14,526 nucleotides of DNA from Trichomonas tenax (taxonomy: Eukaryota > Parabasalia > Trichomonadida > Trichomonadidae): the NCBI GenBank assembly GCA_023091735.1, contig JALKBU010001213.1:1-14526 (forward strand), given 5' to 3'. Below the pieces are notes generated by a model. That model had not been told where the DNA came from and did not search any database. It saw nothing but the letters and a program-made list of their open reading frames with translations. Below are positions 7,405-14,526 of the stretch, piece by piece. Numbering within the stretch: the stretch's first letter is position 1; every line of letters starts with the position of its first letter. Both the position numbers and the translations under genes were made by a program.

Positions 7405-7508
7405 AAACTACATTTTTTAATCTAAGTATTCTACGGGCGTGTTCTTCACAATATTGAGGGAGCCATTGAAAATATTGAGAGGAGAACCTAGATTTAAAAA
7501 TGTAGTTT
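7405..7508. repeat. Foldback sequence of 104 bp
   Basis: The outer arms AAACTACATTTTTTAATCTAA (7405-7425) and the complement of 7488-7508 differ at about two positions. Inside, GTTCTTCACAATATT (7441-7455) pairs imperfectly with AATATTGAGAGGAGAAC (7471-7487). A 14-base bulge (7427-7440) holds the only GC-rich bases. The transcript would form a long imperfect hairpin. It could be a tiny foldback transposon or a structured RNA. No RNA family is recognised. Confidence 0.65.
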
Positions 7509-7901
7509 ATATAGCATTATTCCGTATTTCCGACAATTCGGAAAATTATTTTGAAAATCAATTTTAGTAAATAATTAACCTACGATATGTCATTTAGTGA
7601 TAAAATTAAAATTGGATAAATAAAGAAAAATTTGTTTGTGTAGCGGGTCATTCAAATTTTTGTTCTCCTGGTAATAAAAAAGATTTCGTTTTTGCGATGA
7701 AAATAAAATTGAGAGCTGTTTCTCCGAAAATATATTTTACAATTAATTAATTTCTTTAAATTTGAGCTCTATTATTCATATAATGACTAAATTTCTAATT
7801 ATTTTTGAAACAAAAGTTTTCCCCGTAAAAATAAACAGAAATTTTGGTTAATTTTATAAAAACTAGCTTTGCATATCATTTTTATATGTCAAATTTAAAA
7901 A
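7509..7901. other. AT-rich intergenic DNA, no gene seen
   Basis: No ORF, RNA gene or clear repeat is supported. A TATATGTCAAAT motif at 7883-7894 repeats one seen near 3241 and belongs to the dispersed ATGTCA motif set. Confidence 0.5.
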
Positions 7902-8268
7902 TTAGAGCTTATTGATTTTTTGGGAAAAAAATTTATCCCAAATTTTCCCGACGGATTGGAAAAGTGACATTTTTGCATTGTTTTCAGGCAATACAAATAT
8001 GCAAAAAATCGGGCCTTTGGCGATGATAGCGCCGCTGGCGCCTTCGGCCAACAAAATCACCAAAATTGATTTCAAATAATGACTTATGTATCCCATCCCC
8101 TTTCTTTTTCCTTTTTCTCTTCTCCTCTTTCTCTTTTATTTCAAATTTATTATTGTTGTTTTTTAATTTTTCGAATAATTCATGAACTCCTGACGCGATC
8201 TCATAATTTCTACTGTTTGAAGTGGTGCTTCGTAATGTAATGAATGATTTTAACATAAATTTTTGCAT
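7902..8268 (-). other. Two overlapping leftward ORFs in a repeat-like segment
   Basis: Two - strand ORFs overlap in different frames: 64 aa from the ATG at 8094-8096 to 7902, and 94 aa from the ATG at 8266-8268 to 7984. The first includes VILLAEGASGAIIAKGPIF. The second has an Asn/Lys/Glu-rich middle and an Arg-rich end (VGRRRQRRYHRQRPDFL). Both read through the GC-rich island at about 8011-8050, and their overlap means at most one is coding. A C/T-rich + strand tract (about 8095-8147) encodes the Lys/Glu run. I suspect a dispersed repetitive element, not a host gene. The family is unknown. Confidence 0.3.
8011..8050. repeat. GC-rich island with internal palindromes
   Basis: This is a sharp GC-rich patch in AT-rich surroundings. 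It contains GGCC at each end and GCGCCGCTGGCGC (8029-8041), a 5-bp stem around GCT. The outer GGCC pair with each other. The island is open in more than one frame on the - strand. No function is recognised. Confidence 0.55.
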
Positions 8269-9400
8269 TCGAGGTCCCTGTATTGATTTTGAGTCATTTT
8301 CTTGGTTTGGATGCAAATTTATAGTCAAGGAAGCTGTTGAAAATCTTGAAGTAACTCAACATTTCCACTTTTGTGCGATTTTGCTGAATTTAAACGGTAG
8401 TATCCTGATTTCAATACATTTTATCCGTCTTTCAAATTAGTCGAATAAATTGCATTGAAATGCAGTTCTCTCTAGTCATTAATTTTGAAATTTGCTAATA
8501 TGTTAAGAACAATGTATAGTGCTCTGCACAAGCATATATCATGAATGATACTTTTAAACTGAAAATAATATCATTCTATTTTAGGCATGAAACTAGTGTT
8601 GCTTGAAATGTCACTTTTGTTGCTCAAGTTGTCACTTTCCGAAATGGAATTGAGAGGAATAGAACGATTATTTACGATTATTGTTCGAAAACGATTATTG
8701 TACATTAAAAGTGACATACTTTAGGCAGCCCCTTTAATACTTTGGGTGAATAACCTAACAATGTATTGAAAAATTTGAGATTTTGAAATTTTTGGAGCAT
8801 CACATTGTAAACCTAAAATAAATCGATTTGCATTATTTATTTTTCAAAAACTTCGAGATTTTTCTATTGAAAGATCAAAAAACACAAAAAAACAGCATAA
8901 ATAATTTGCAGAACATCATGGTCGGGCACTCAATGGATAGAAAATAAAATTTCCGCCCCGTAATTTCCCCAGATATTGGTGAACAATATGCAAAGAATAA
9001 AAACTAAGCATGAAAATGGTCGGGCTCGTGGGTGGCTCGGGTGAAAAAAAATGCAGTCTGTGGAAATGGCTTAGCAGAAGAAAATTTTTTGTATGATTTT
9101 TTTGCTATTTTTATTATTAATAATTGCTATCAGAGATAAAAAGATAGGTAATAGCATGGTTTAAATAAGCAGTTACATTTATTTTTAGATGTACATTCGT
9201 TTTGAATATCATAACCACCAATATTTATCATATTCATGGTTTTTAAGTATATTTCGATTTTGAAAATTAAAGAAAGGAGATTGAAGATCGGTCAACATTA
9301 ATAAGCACCATCTAGCACTCATGAATAGCTAGCGCCGCCACAAGATTGTCGGTAAAACTACTAATCATTCTGTCCGAATCTTGGAGTAACTGTACTACTT
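8269..9400. other. Gene-free AT-rich region with short motifs
   Basis: No convincing gene. ATGTCACTTTT (8609-8619) and AAAAGTGACAT (8707-8717) form an inverted pair about 110 bp across, enclosing three copies of ACGATTATT (8664, 8674, 8691). GGTCGGGC occurs twice (about 8930 and 9018). A rightward open frame ending at 8440 lacks a good start and resembles nothing known to me. Confidence 0.45.
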
Positions 9401-10391
9401 GTCGTATAGAAATGAATTACCAGGGTGTGTCATGATCATAGGCTTTTCGTCGCCACATTATTTCCGTTCTGAAGAGAAAATTATTTTGCTCAATTTGCAA
9501 CTAAATAGTATTTTGATTGGATATTTCTTCTATCTGCCAGCAGTGCTGATATTTAGCATGCCATCGCCACCAACTTTTCAATCGCATTGCCCAAATCCAC
9601 CAAATTGAATGTGGTGGCGGTGGTTTAGTGGTTAAGCAGGGGCAGTGCACGGGGGTGACACCTATTTTGAGACGGAAAAAGTATCGACGATTTTTTTCGA
9701 TGAAAGCCAATGACAAGATTTTATCATCATTATTGTCAGCGTTATCATTGAGCTGCTTCATCCAGATGAAATGCAGAAATGGACCAAGGCAATTATTCTC
9801 AAATTCCACAGTTATTTCATAGCATAATTTATTTCTTCATTACCTATAGAAATATCGCTCATGCTTCTACAAATATATGAATTCTCATTCGATTCTCAAC
9901 ACATACATAAAATAAGACCGACAATTTTACCTCCATTAGCATAATCATTTTTTAACGACACAAAGCCTTGTTAAATAATGAAAAGCAATGAAGAAATACA
10001 ATATTCATTTTCGAAATCTTCTATTTGATTTCAATATTCAAATCATATTTACTTGCAAGTTTCGCGAGCAAATTATTTATTGTCAAGCTCTAATCTTATT
10101 TACAGATTGAATCAACAAATTTTTAAAAACAATTTTTAATTATTTTCTAAAACTATAAATTATCCTTTCATTTGCTTTTCTTTTCTCATTACGACTTTAA
10201 GAATTGATAAGCAATCGAAATGCTACATAAACTTACGCAGATAATGTGATGAAACAGATCTGCTAGATTAAATTCATAAATTCTTTTTGTTTTCATCGAT
10301 AAATACCGGCATTTTGACTATATTCATATCTATTGCTATGATGTGCATCGTTATTTGAAGTTTTATTTTGAATTTGAAATTATGAAGCTAA
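9401..10391. other. Intergenic region with a GC-richer patch
   Basis: No gene is supported. The stretch 9536-9660 is less AT-rich and holds GGTGG/CCACC-type runs (for example GTGGTGGCGGTGG at 9611-9623). On the - strand one frame reads NLVDLGNAIEKLVAMAC before a stop, which looks protein-like but is very short. From about 9830 to 10391 the DNA is plain AT-rich with nothing visible. Confidence 0.4.
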
Positions 10392-10604
10392 TCATACTGA
10401 TGTTTTAGACAAGATCAGCAGAGCTATATGACACCCTATAAGTGTTGAATTAGATGAGCTAGAATTAGACCTTTTCTTCAAGATTGCGGGGTTCCCCTCA
10501 TTTTGATCAATGGTAGATTCATTGGTGGTATAGCTGTCAGTTTTTGGTGGAACGTGGCTGCAATTTTGCGTATTCTTTTCTGTGCTTAATGAAAACTGTT
10601 GCAT
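10392..10604 (-). CDS. Small hypothetical ORF beside the 612-bp element
   Basis: An ORF of 70 aa starts with the ATG at 10602-10604, whose first base is the outermost base of the proposed transposon end, and stops at 10392. The N-terminal half is Ser/Thr/Asn/Pro-rich (KNTQNCSHVPPKTDSYTTN). A Ser run (NSSSSNS) precedes a short hydrophobic end (IGCHIALLILSKTSV). There is no initiator motif and I recognise no family. It may be a chance ORF or the tail of a decayed gene. Confidence that it is expressed is low. Confidence 0.2.
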   Translation of the reverse strand: MQQFSLSTEKNTQNCSHVPPKTDSYTTNESTIDQNEGNPAILKKRSNSSSSNSTLIGCHIALLILSKTSV

Positions 10605-10736
10605 ACCGAAAGTTGTCACGAAAAAGTGATATTATCTGATATGTAAATATGAGTATTTGGCAAATAAATATTTACGTGGCATTTGATTGTAAATGATTAT
10701 TGGAAGAATGATATCCTATATTTGTTTAAATTTACT

Positions 10737-10936
10737 TTGAAAAGAAAAATTAAGTGCTTCATTGGCACTGGTAGCCAAAATGCTAGCAATCCAGTCCACA
10801 GTTCTTCCTTTCAGACTCGATCTTTGAAATAATCAGCGATTTACTTTACGGAATGCTTCTGAAAGGAAGAACTGTGGACCGGATTGCTAGCACCTTGGCT
10901 ACAAGTCCCAATCAAGCATTTAATTTTGCTCTTCAG
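10737..10936. repeat. Nested inverted repeat, 79-bp arms
   Basis: The left arm 10737-10815 and the right arm 10858-10936 are complementary with about ten mismatches, separated by a 42-bp spacer. The strongest stretch is CAGTTCTTCCTTTCAGA with its complement. A third, degenerate copy in the left-arm orientation lies at about 11030-11074 and includes the start of the spacer (TTTGAAATAA). So the original unit was longer than the arm. The arm could fold into a very long hairpin if transcribed. Confidence 0.85.
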
Positions 10937-11011
10937 AGGCATTCTGAAGTGGAAATCTTTGATTTCTTAATGATGGCGTATGAAAGGAATATCTGTGAGT
11001 TTAGCTACTAA
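10853..11011 (+). pseudogene. Short protein-like remnant read from the nested repeat
   Basis: From the ATG at 10853, 52 codons run to the TAA at 11009-11011. The right repeat arm reads LKGRTVDRIASTLATSPNQA and continues outside the arm as EVEIFDFLMMAYERN. The left arm, read on the - strand, gives LKGRTVDWIASILATSANEA, and the third copy gives LTGRTEDYID. That the same frame stays open in three copies suggests the repeat derives from coding sequence. The L.GRT..I pattern is loosely like the last helix of a Myb repeat, but the evidence is thin. I cannot name the family. It is probably a remnant, not a gene. Confidence 0.3.
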
Positions 11012-11215
11012 CATGCGTGGCACCTGTGTCAATGTAGTCCTCAGTTCTTCCCGTCAGCCGCGAGTTTGAAATAAAAACTAATACATAATTTGAATGATTA
11101 TAGGACTTTACATGTCAAAAATACAATATTTTGACACATAAAACCGGAGATTCGGACAACTTTACATGTCAGATAATATCACCTTTTATGTCACTTTTCG
11201 TGACAACTTTCGGTA

Positions 11216-11425
11216 CGTGACATGTGCTTAATAAAAACAATGATAAAAAAATGATTAATTTGTTAATCGGAAATCAATGGGATTCTCGATTGTTGATGCC
11301 ATTTGGAATAATGAGATGCAAAAGTTCTAAAAACTGTATCTGTTATTTGTCCTCTTTCGCATTGCTTTTTGTCTTTTTTGAAATTTCACTATTCAAATGA
11401 GAAATGGGTAAAATTTATGACACGA
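11216..11425. other. AT-rich spacer, nothing identified
   Basis: This spacer lies between the transposon candidate and a decayed coding region. TGTGCTTAATAAAAAC at 11223-11238 nearly repeats 10581-10596, just outside the other end of the element. That is the only pattern seen. Confidence 0.4.
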
Positions 11426-12040
11426 TCAGTTAATTTTCATAAAATATAGTTTATATTTAGTGCTTGGGAAAGAACTTAAGAATATCGATTTTATTGCGGA
11501 ATTTAGTTCAATGGCATCAGATATGTTTAAGATGATGAATGAAATTTGTTGTGGATTCACAATGACCATTTCATTGAGTGTTTTCCCAATTAATTTTTCA
11601 TCTTTGTTGATTAATTGCACAAAAGGAATTGGTTTCCGATCTATATCCAAGTTTGTATGTATAAATCCATCACGATTTCGTTCTATCATGTTAATTATCA
11701 ATTTTCCTAAAATATTTGATATCGTAATTGATTATATTGCTGATTGAAATAAGTATATCCAATATGAAGTTAGCACATGCCTCTTCTTTTTGGCTTAAAA
11801 GATCGATATTTAAAATTTTCCCAAAATTAGATAACATAAATATATTAAACACATTAAAATTCATTCTTGCGTGGGTCCAAAAAGCATATATTTGGTATAT
11901 AGGAAAGAAGATAATATCTTCCCAAAATCAATCTCAACATTTAACTAATATTATACCGGGTGATTTAAAGTTGAGCATGAGTATATTCATAATATTAAAC
12001 CTTTATAGATTAATTCAATTGTATAAATTTGGATGAGATA
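11426..12040 (-). pseudogene. Decayed leftward coding region, unknown family
   Basis: Protein-like text on the - strand runs through two frames. The upstream part (about 12040-11691) reads NILMLNFKSPGIILVKC, meets two in-frame TGA codons near 11928-11936, continues FWEDIIFFPIYQIYAFWTHAR, then an ATG (11862-11864) and FNVFNIFMLSNFGKILNIDL, LLSQKEEACANFILDILIS, and stops at 11691. The downstream part is open in another frame to a TGA at 11426-11428, with an ATG at 11687-11689 (MIERNRDGFIHTNLDIDRK, then ISFIILNISDAIELNSAIKS). The shift falls near 11700. The opposite-strand frames have no ATG starts and look less protein-like. Together it is about 200 codons of a hydrophobic/aromatic-rich then soluble protein. 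I do not recognise it; a fragment of a large membrane-associated trichomonad family is possible. Confidence 0.4.
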
Positions 12041-12770
12041 TAATTACAAACTTAAGACTATTTAACATTTGTGGCCTTTTCTCACTATTTTCTGCTTTGA
12101 TAAGCCCTAATTGCTATGAGTAAATAAGATAATTTAATGTGTTGAAATCATATTGGTACATAAACTTCCTACAGTGATCTGATATAATACCAACGTAAAT
12201 GGCCCTTTCTTGTAGTTAATATGAAATTGATTGGAAATAAAATTCAGTAAACAGGTCCAATATTGATATCAATAAACTTACCGTTTATTTCTAAAACAAT
12301 GAGTGTATGACTTAAGTACTAACTTCGAATATAAAATATTGAATAAAAAATGTTTAGACAATGAAGAAGTGATCATCAAGTGGTTGCTTTCTGTATATGC
12401 ACGAATTTTTTATTCAGCGTGGAAAAGTCTAATCTTTGATGATATTGTCAATCAGGAAAATAAAATTTTACATTATGACGTTGTGTTTGCTTGTCAATGT
12501 ATATAAAAATTCCTGCTTTGAGAGACGATGATGTTGCAATTGGTTTGTTTTGAAAATAATACCGATTGAAATTGAATAATGTTGGAGATCACGAATAAAA
12601 GCAATATGGCTGTAATCTCTATAGTCAGTAATGAGGTCTGTCTGAGACTGAAATTTTGATTTTTTTTTTGTATTTTGTAAGGAAATCAAATCGATTAACA
12701 ATTAAAATTTAATTACCGAAGAAGCAAAGTAAATGGTCGCTGCCTTACGCAACCGTAAACGGAATAACTC
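12041..12770. other. Gene-free AT-rich region
   Basis: No ATG-initiated gene is supported. A + strand frame at 12303-12506 (67 codons, with DNEEVIIKWLLSVYARIFYS) looks protein-like but begins at GTG and has no internal ATG. It may be another remnant of a broken gene. A weak leftward frame overlaps its end (12701-12468). Nothing else is visible. Confidence 0.4.
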
Positions 12771-13250
12771 TTAATGGTGCTTATAATGGATCTTGTATGT
12801 TCCTGGGTAGCCATTGTATTTGTATCTATCGCTGGAGGAGCTGGAGGATGAGCTTGTCCACTTGCCATTCCTCTTCATGTGGCCCTTCCTGTAGTAACCG
12901 CCTGGATATCCTGGTCTTGGTGGGTAAGCGCCTGGTGGGTACATGCCTGGCTGTGGAGCCATTCCTGGATAAGCACCTGGTGGATATGCTCCTGGTGGTG
13001 GTGGGTAAACTCCTGGTGGGGGAGGATATGCGCCTGGCGGAGGCATAGCTCCTGGTGGATAAGCACCTGGTGGTGGTGGATACTGTCCCGGAGGCATCAC
13101 TCCTGGTGGTGGAGGAGGATATGCGCCTGGTGGAGGCATAGCTCCTGGTGGATAAGCACCTGGCGGTGGTGGATACTGTCCCGGAGGCATAGCTCCTGGT
13201 GGTGGAGGAGGATACTGGCCTGGTGCGCCTGGAGGTGGATAATAAGCCAT
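12771..13250 (-). CDS. Pro/Gly/Tyr-rich repeat protein
   Basis: A complete 159-aa ORF runs from the ATG at 13248-13250 to the TAA at 12771-12773. Residues 1 to about 118 are almost wholly PPG/YPPPPG repeats (GAYPPGAMPPPGAY, GQYPPPPGAYPPG). They include two nearly identical 31-residue units visible as a 93-bp tandem repeat in the DNA. The tail switches to a basic segment (YYRKGHMKRNGKWT), eight serines, then a Tyr/Lys/His-rich end (DRYKYNGYPGTYKIHYKHH). XYPPX-type tracts occur in proteins that bind WW or SH3 domains, membranes, or form condensates. No folded domain, signal peptide or membrane segment is present. The sharply GC-richer DNA, intact frame through the repeats and a nearby initiator argue that it is a real gene. 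Its exact function is unknown. Confidence 0.72.
   Translation of the reverse strand: MAYYPPPGAPGQYPPPPPGAMPPGQYPPPPGAYPPGAMPPPGAYPPPPPGVMPPGQYPPPPGAYPPGAMPPPGAYPPPPGVYPPPPGAYPPGAYPGMAPQPGMYPPGAYPPRPGYPGGYYRKGHMKRNGKWTSSSSSSSSDRYKYNGYPGTYKIHYKHH
13022..13207. repeat. 93-bp tandem repeat, two copies, within the Pro-rich gene
   Basis: GGAGGCATAGCTCCTGGTGG recurs exactly 93 bases apart (13039 and 13132), and the surrounding unit is nearly identical between copies. In protein each unit is 31 residues. Because 93 is divisible by three, gain or loss of units would keep the reading frame. Shorter degenerate units flank it. Confidence 0.85.
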
Positions 13251-13270
13251 CTCTAGAAAAAATATGAAAG
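13251..13270 (-). promoter_or_regulatory. Initiator candidate of the Pro-rich protein gene
   Basis: On the - strand TTTCATATTTTTTC precedes the ATG. TCATA with its A at 13265 fits the minimal TCA(+1)YW core and gives a leader of about 15 bases. The downstream half matches the long consensus less well than at the helicase gene. Confidence 0.45.
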
Positions 13271-13485
13271 AGTTTACAACTATTCATTTTCGTTTGCGAA
13301 TTCAAAAATTAAGACTGTTGCATTTGAGTCATTTTGAATCTACTAATTTAGGATGTCACGATTTTTGGATAAAATTGTTTCGGTGTCTATCGTCTGATTT
13401 ATTTTGTCAGAATATTTTGTAAATTATGATAGTCTCGTTTTTGACAAGTAATAATTTTTACATGACAATAATCAATAAAAAACTA
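13271..13485. other. AT-rich spacer upstream of the Pro-rich gene
   Basis: No gene or clear repeat is seen. Any distal promoter sites of the leftward gene would lie here. Confidence 0.4.
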
Positions 13486-13713
13486 TTAACTAGATTTATT
13501 CAGCAAATTAGAATCTATGTATGGAGTACTGTCTAGATGAAAAACAAAATCGCATTTATGATTTAAAATGACTGTGAAATATAAAAAGGCTCCATCTTTT
13601 TCTCGTGGACCTTTTTGAGTTTTGCGATTTTTAACAAGTAACCCCCTTCCTGGACGAATCTGATGAAACATGCTTTTTATGGGTGCTGATTCTAGTGGTG
13701 CAATCTGTTTCAT
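13486..13713 (-). CDS. Small hypothetical ORF in an inverted repeat arm
   Basis: A 75-aa ORF runs from the ATG at 13711-13713 to a stop at 13486. The N-terminal half (APLESAPIKSMFHQIRPGR, then LVKNRKTQKGPREKDG) lies in a repeat arm. Its inverted partner at 14152-14253 encodes a degenerate version in the matching frame (SAPLKSTKMSSQFG, then a stop). The repeat itself may thus once have been coding, although the arm is also open in a second frame (YLLKIAKLKK in both copies). There is no initiator and no recognised family. More likely part of a repetitive element than a host gene. Confidence 0.25.
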   Translation of the reverse strand: MKQIAPLESAPIKSMFHQIRPGRGLLVKNRKTQKGPREKDGAFLYFTVILNHKCDFVFHLDSTPYIDSNLLNKSS

Positions 13714-14253
13714 GATCTTAGCAAGATATTACTTAATCATGATATGATTACAAACAGAAACCCATTACAAATCATTAATGGGCTTCTGTTATGAATCTCT
13801 TTGATGATTATAACAACTACATCTCACTATTATTGCGTTCACTTGCTTATTTTTGCTAGAGTTCCCCTAGAAAAATCAAAAAACAGAAAAGAAAAAATAC
13901 GGTACGCGCGCGAATCAAATGGCATTCCTTTGCCCATGCATCGAGCATACATAAAGTTATTCTACCTCAAATTCACACAAAATTTGCTCATTGGTAACAT
14001 TACATATCAAATTTTCGACTTTACATGACAAATATCAGATAATAAGTGTCGGAAATAGTGACTTTCGTTATTTTACATGTCAAAATTCGATGAAATCTCA
14101 TGGAGGCATCGAGATTCTCAAGTTAAATAGACAAGCAAATGCTATAAACATACTCAGCACCCCTGAAAAGCACGAAAATGTCTTCTCAGTTTGGCTTGAT
14201 AGGGGGGTTTACTTGTTAAAAATCGCAAAACTCAAAAAAGTCAACGGGAAAAA
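13596..14253. repeat. Large inverted repeat, arms of about 100 bp
   Basis: The left arm 13596-13694 and the right arm 14152-14253 are complementary. They share an exact 30-bp core (13612-13641 with 14209-14238, including GTTTTGCGATTTTTAACAAG) and diverged similarity on both sides, for example GGGTGCTGA at 13681 against TCAGCACCCC at 14154. The roughly 460-bp interior holds a short hairpin and TTTACATGACA/TTTACATGTCA motifs (14020 and 14072). It may be a foldback element or two inverted copies of one dispersed repeat. Confidence 0.8.
13755..13788. repeat. Short hairpin inside the large inverted repeat
   Basis: CAGAAACCCATTA (13755-13767) pairs with TAATGGGCTTCTG (13776-13788) at 12 of 13 positions around an 8-base loop; two more A-T pairs extend the stem outward. 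It is not followed by a T-run, so it is unlike a bacterial terminator, and the host is eukaryotic. The role is unknown. Confidence 0.7.
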
Positions 14254-14526
14254 ATACAACCTATAAAATGTATTGACGCACCGCTTAACGTACAGTAAAT
14301 TTTATTTTTGAATAAAAATAAGACCATTTGATTAGCAATAGTATGCACATTATATACACAAAATATTTAGAAAATTGTCACATGAGATTCATAGAAAAAT
14401 TGGGCAGTATTTTTCCTTCTGCGGTGTAGTCCCGCGACCTTCATAACTTTTTATCTGATCAATATTTTTTCGATTTGAAAGTACTTTCATGTACATATTG
14501 ATAGTTGTCTATCCAGTGGTGTAAGT
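14254..14526. other. AT-rich end of the window, nothing identified
   Basis: No ORF, repeat or RNA gene can be supported from the inverted repeat to the end of the window. Confidence 0.5.

Larger units (their letters stand above)
10604..11215. mobile_element. 612-bp non-autonomous transposon candidate (mariner-like MITE)
   Basis: The left end TACCGAAAGTTGTCACGAAA(A) at 10604-10624 is repeated exactly, inverted, at 11195-11215: a perfect 21-bp terminal inverted repeat. Imperfect similarity continues inward (AAAAGTGATATTATCTGATATG against a right copy carrying about 13 extra bases). Both ends begin with TA, so the unit may be CCGAAAG...CTTTCGG flanked by a TA duplication, as in Tc1/mariner elements. 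TTTACATGTCA occurs twice near the right end (11107 and 11161), possibly as transposase-binding repeats. No transposase ORF lies inside, so it would be mobilised in trans or be dead. The interior contains a separate 79-bp inverted repeat. The mariner assignment is inference from the TA ends only. Confidence 0.6.

Noticed and set aside
9548..9603. NLVDLGNAIEKLVAMAC reading on the - strand
   Set aside because: Protein-like but under 25 codons, bounded by stops and without a start. Too short to support as a gene.
9611..9665. tRNA-like 5' half (TGGTTTAGTGGTTA resembling an A box)
   Set aside because: A D-stem can be drawn, but the following bases do not form an anticodon stem and no B box (GGTTCRANNCC) follows. 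Not a tRNA.
10747..10936. CRISPR-like array
   Set aside because: The repeats are inverted arms with one spacer, not regularly spaced direct repeats, and the organism is eukaryotic.
11460..12036. Two + strand open frames over the decayed region
   Set aside because: They begin at GTG or ATT, not ATG, and the opposite strand reads as more protein-like across the same bases.
12797..13305. Long frames rich in Trp, Ser or Thr overlapping the Pro-rich gene on both strands
   Set aside because: Repeat-derived shadows of the PPG frame. The PPG frame alone has a sensible ATG, initiator and non-repetitive tail.
13855..13900. Possible third copy of the 13596 repeat core (CCCCTAGAAAAATCAAAAAA)
   Set aside because: The resemblance is mainly A-richness and cannot be told from chance without alignment statistics.
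13801..14266. Two + strand frames near the right end
   Set aside because: They lack ATG starts at their ends and the second is explained by the inverted repeat arm being open in several frames.

Overview
The window looks like nuclear DNA of a trichomonad parasite, probably a Trichomonas-type species. It is AT-rich. It encodes a short-form [FeFe] hydrogenase with a plausible hydrogenosomal presequence. Intact genes start a few bases downstream of trichomonad-type initiator (Inr) motifs, stop codons are standard, and no introns are evident. A Maverick/Polinton-like element and BspA-like surface-protein fragments add to this picture. The assignment rests on family knowledge and was not checked by search.

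Left region (1 to about 2295): this appears to be the right-hand end of a Maverick/Polinton-like DNA element. It holds a frameshifted capsid-like gene, two small genes of unknown function (one leftward, one rightward) that share AT-rich promoter motifs with the capsid gene, and a gene-free terminal zone of nested direct repeats. The zone ends in a perfect 20-bp palindrome. The likely element/host boundary is just after base 2295. It falls in a leftward BspA-like fragment whose inverted sibling pseudogene lies at 2654-3079.

Middle region (3320 to 7260): two intact host genes are arranged tail to tail. A Hel308/HELQ-type DNA-repair helicase on the + strand has a textbook Inr. The hydrogenosomal [FeFe] hydrogenase is on the - strand. 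Only 57 bp separate the stops, and that gap holds a small hairpin and a TTTAAA that offers TAAA-type signals on both strands.

Right region (7260 to 14526): this is unusually gene-poor. The only convincing intact gene encodes a Pro/Gly/Tyr-rich low-complexity protein (12771-13250, - strand). The remainder holds foldback sequences, a GC-rich island in an otherwise AT-rich stretch, a decayed leftward coding remnant, and a 612-bp non-autonomous transposon candidate (10604-11215). That candidate has perfect 21-bp terminal inverted repeats, TA ends and a nested 79-bp inverted repeat. Another inverted repeat of about 100 bp per arm spans 13596-14253.

The host genes are housekeeping functions (DNA repair, anaerobic hydrogen production) and show no operon logic. 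Much of the rest is mobile or decaying DNA. The best candidates for undescribed biology are the 612-bp element, the shared Maverick promoter motif and the large inverted repeat near the right end.
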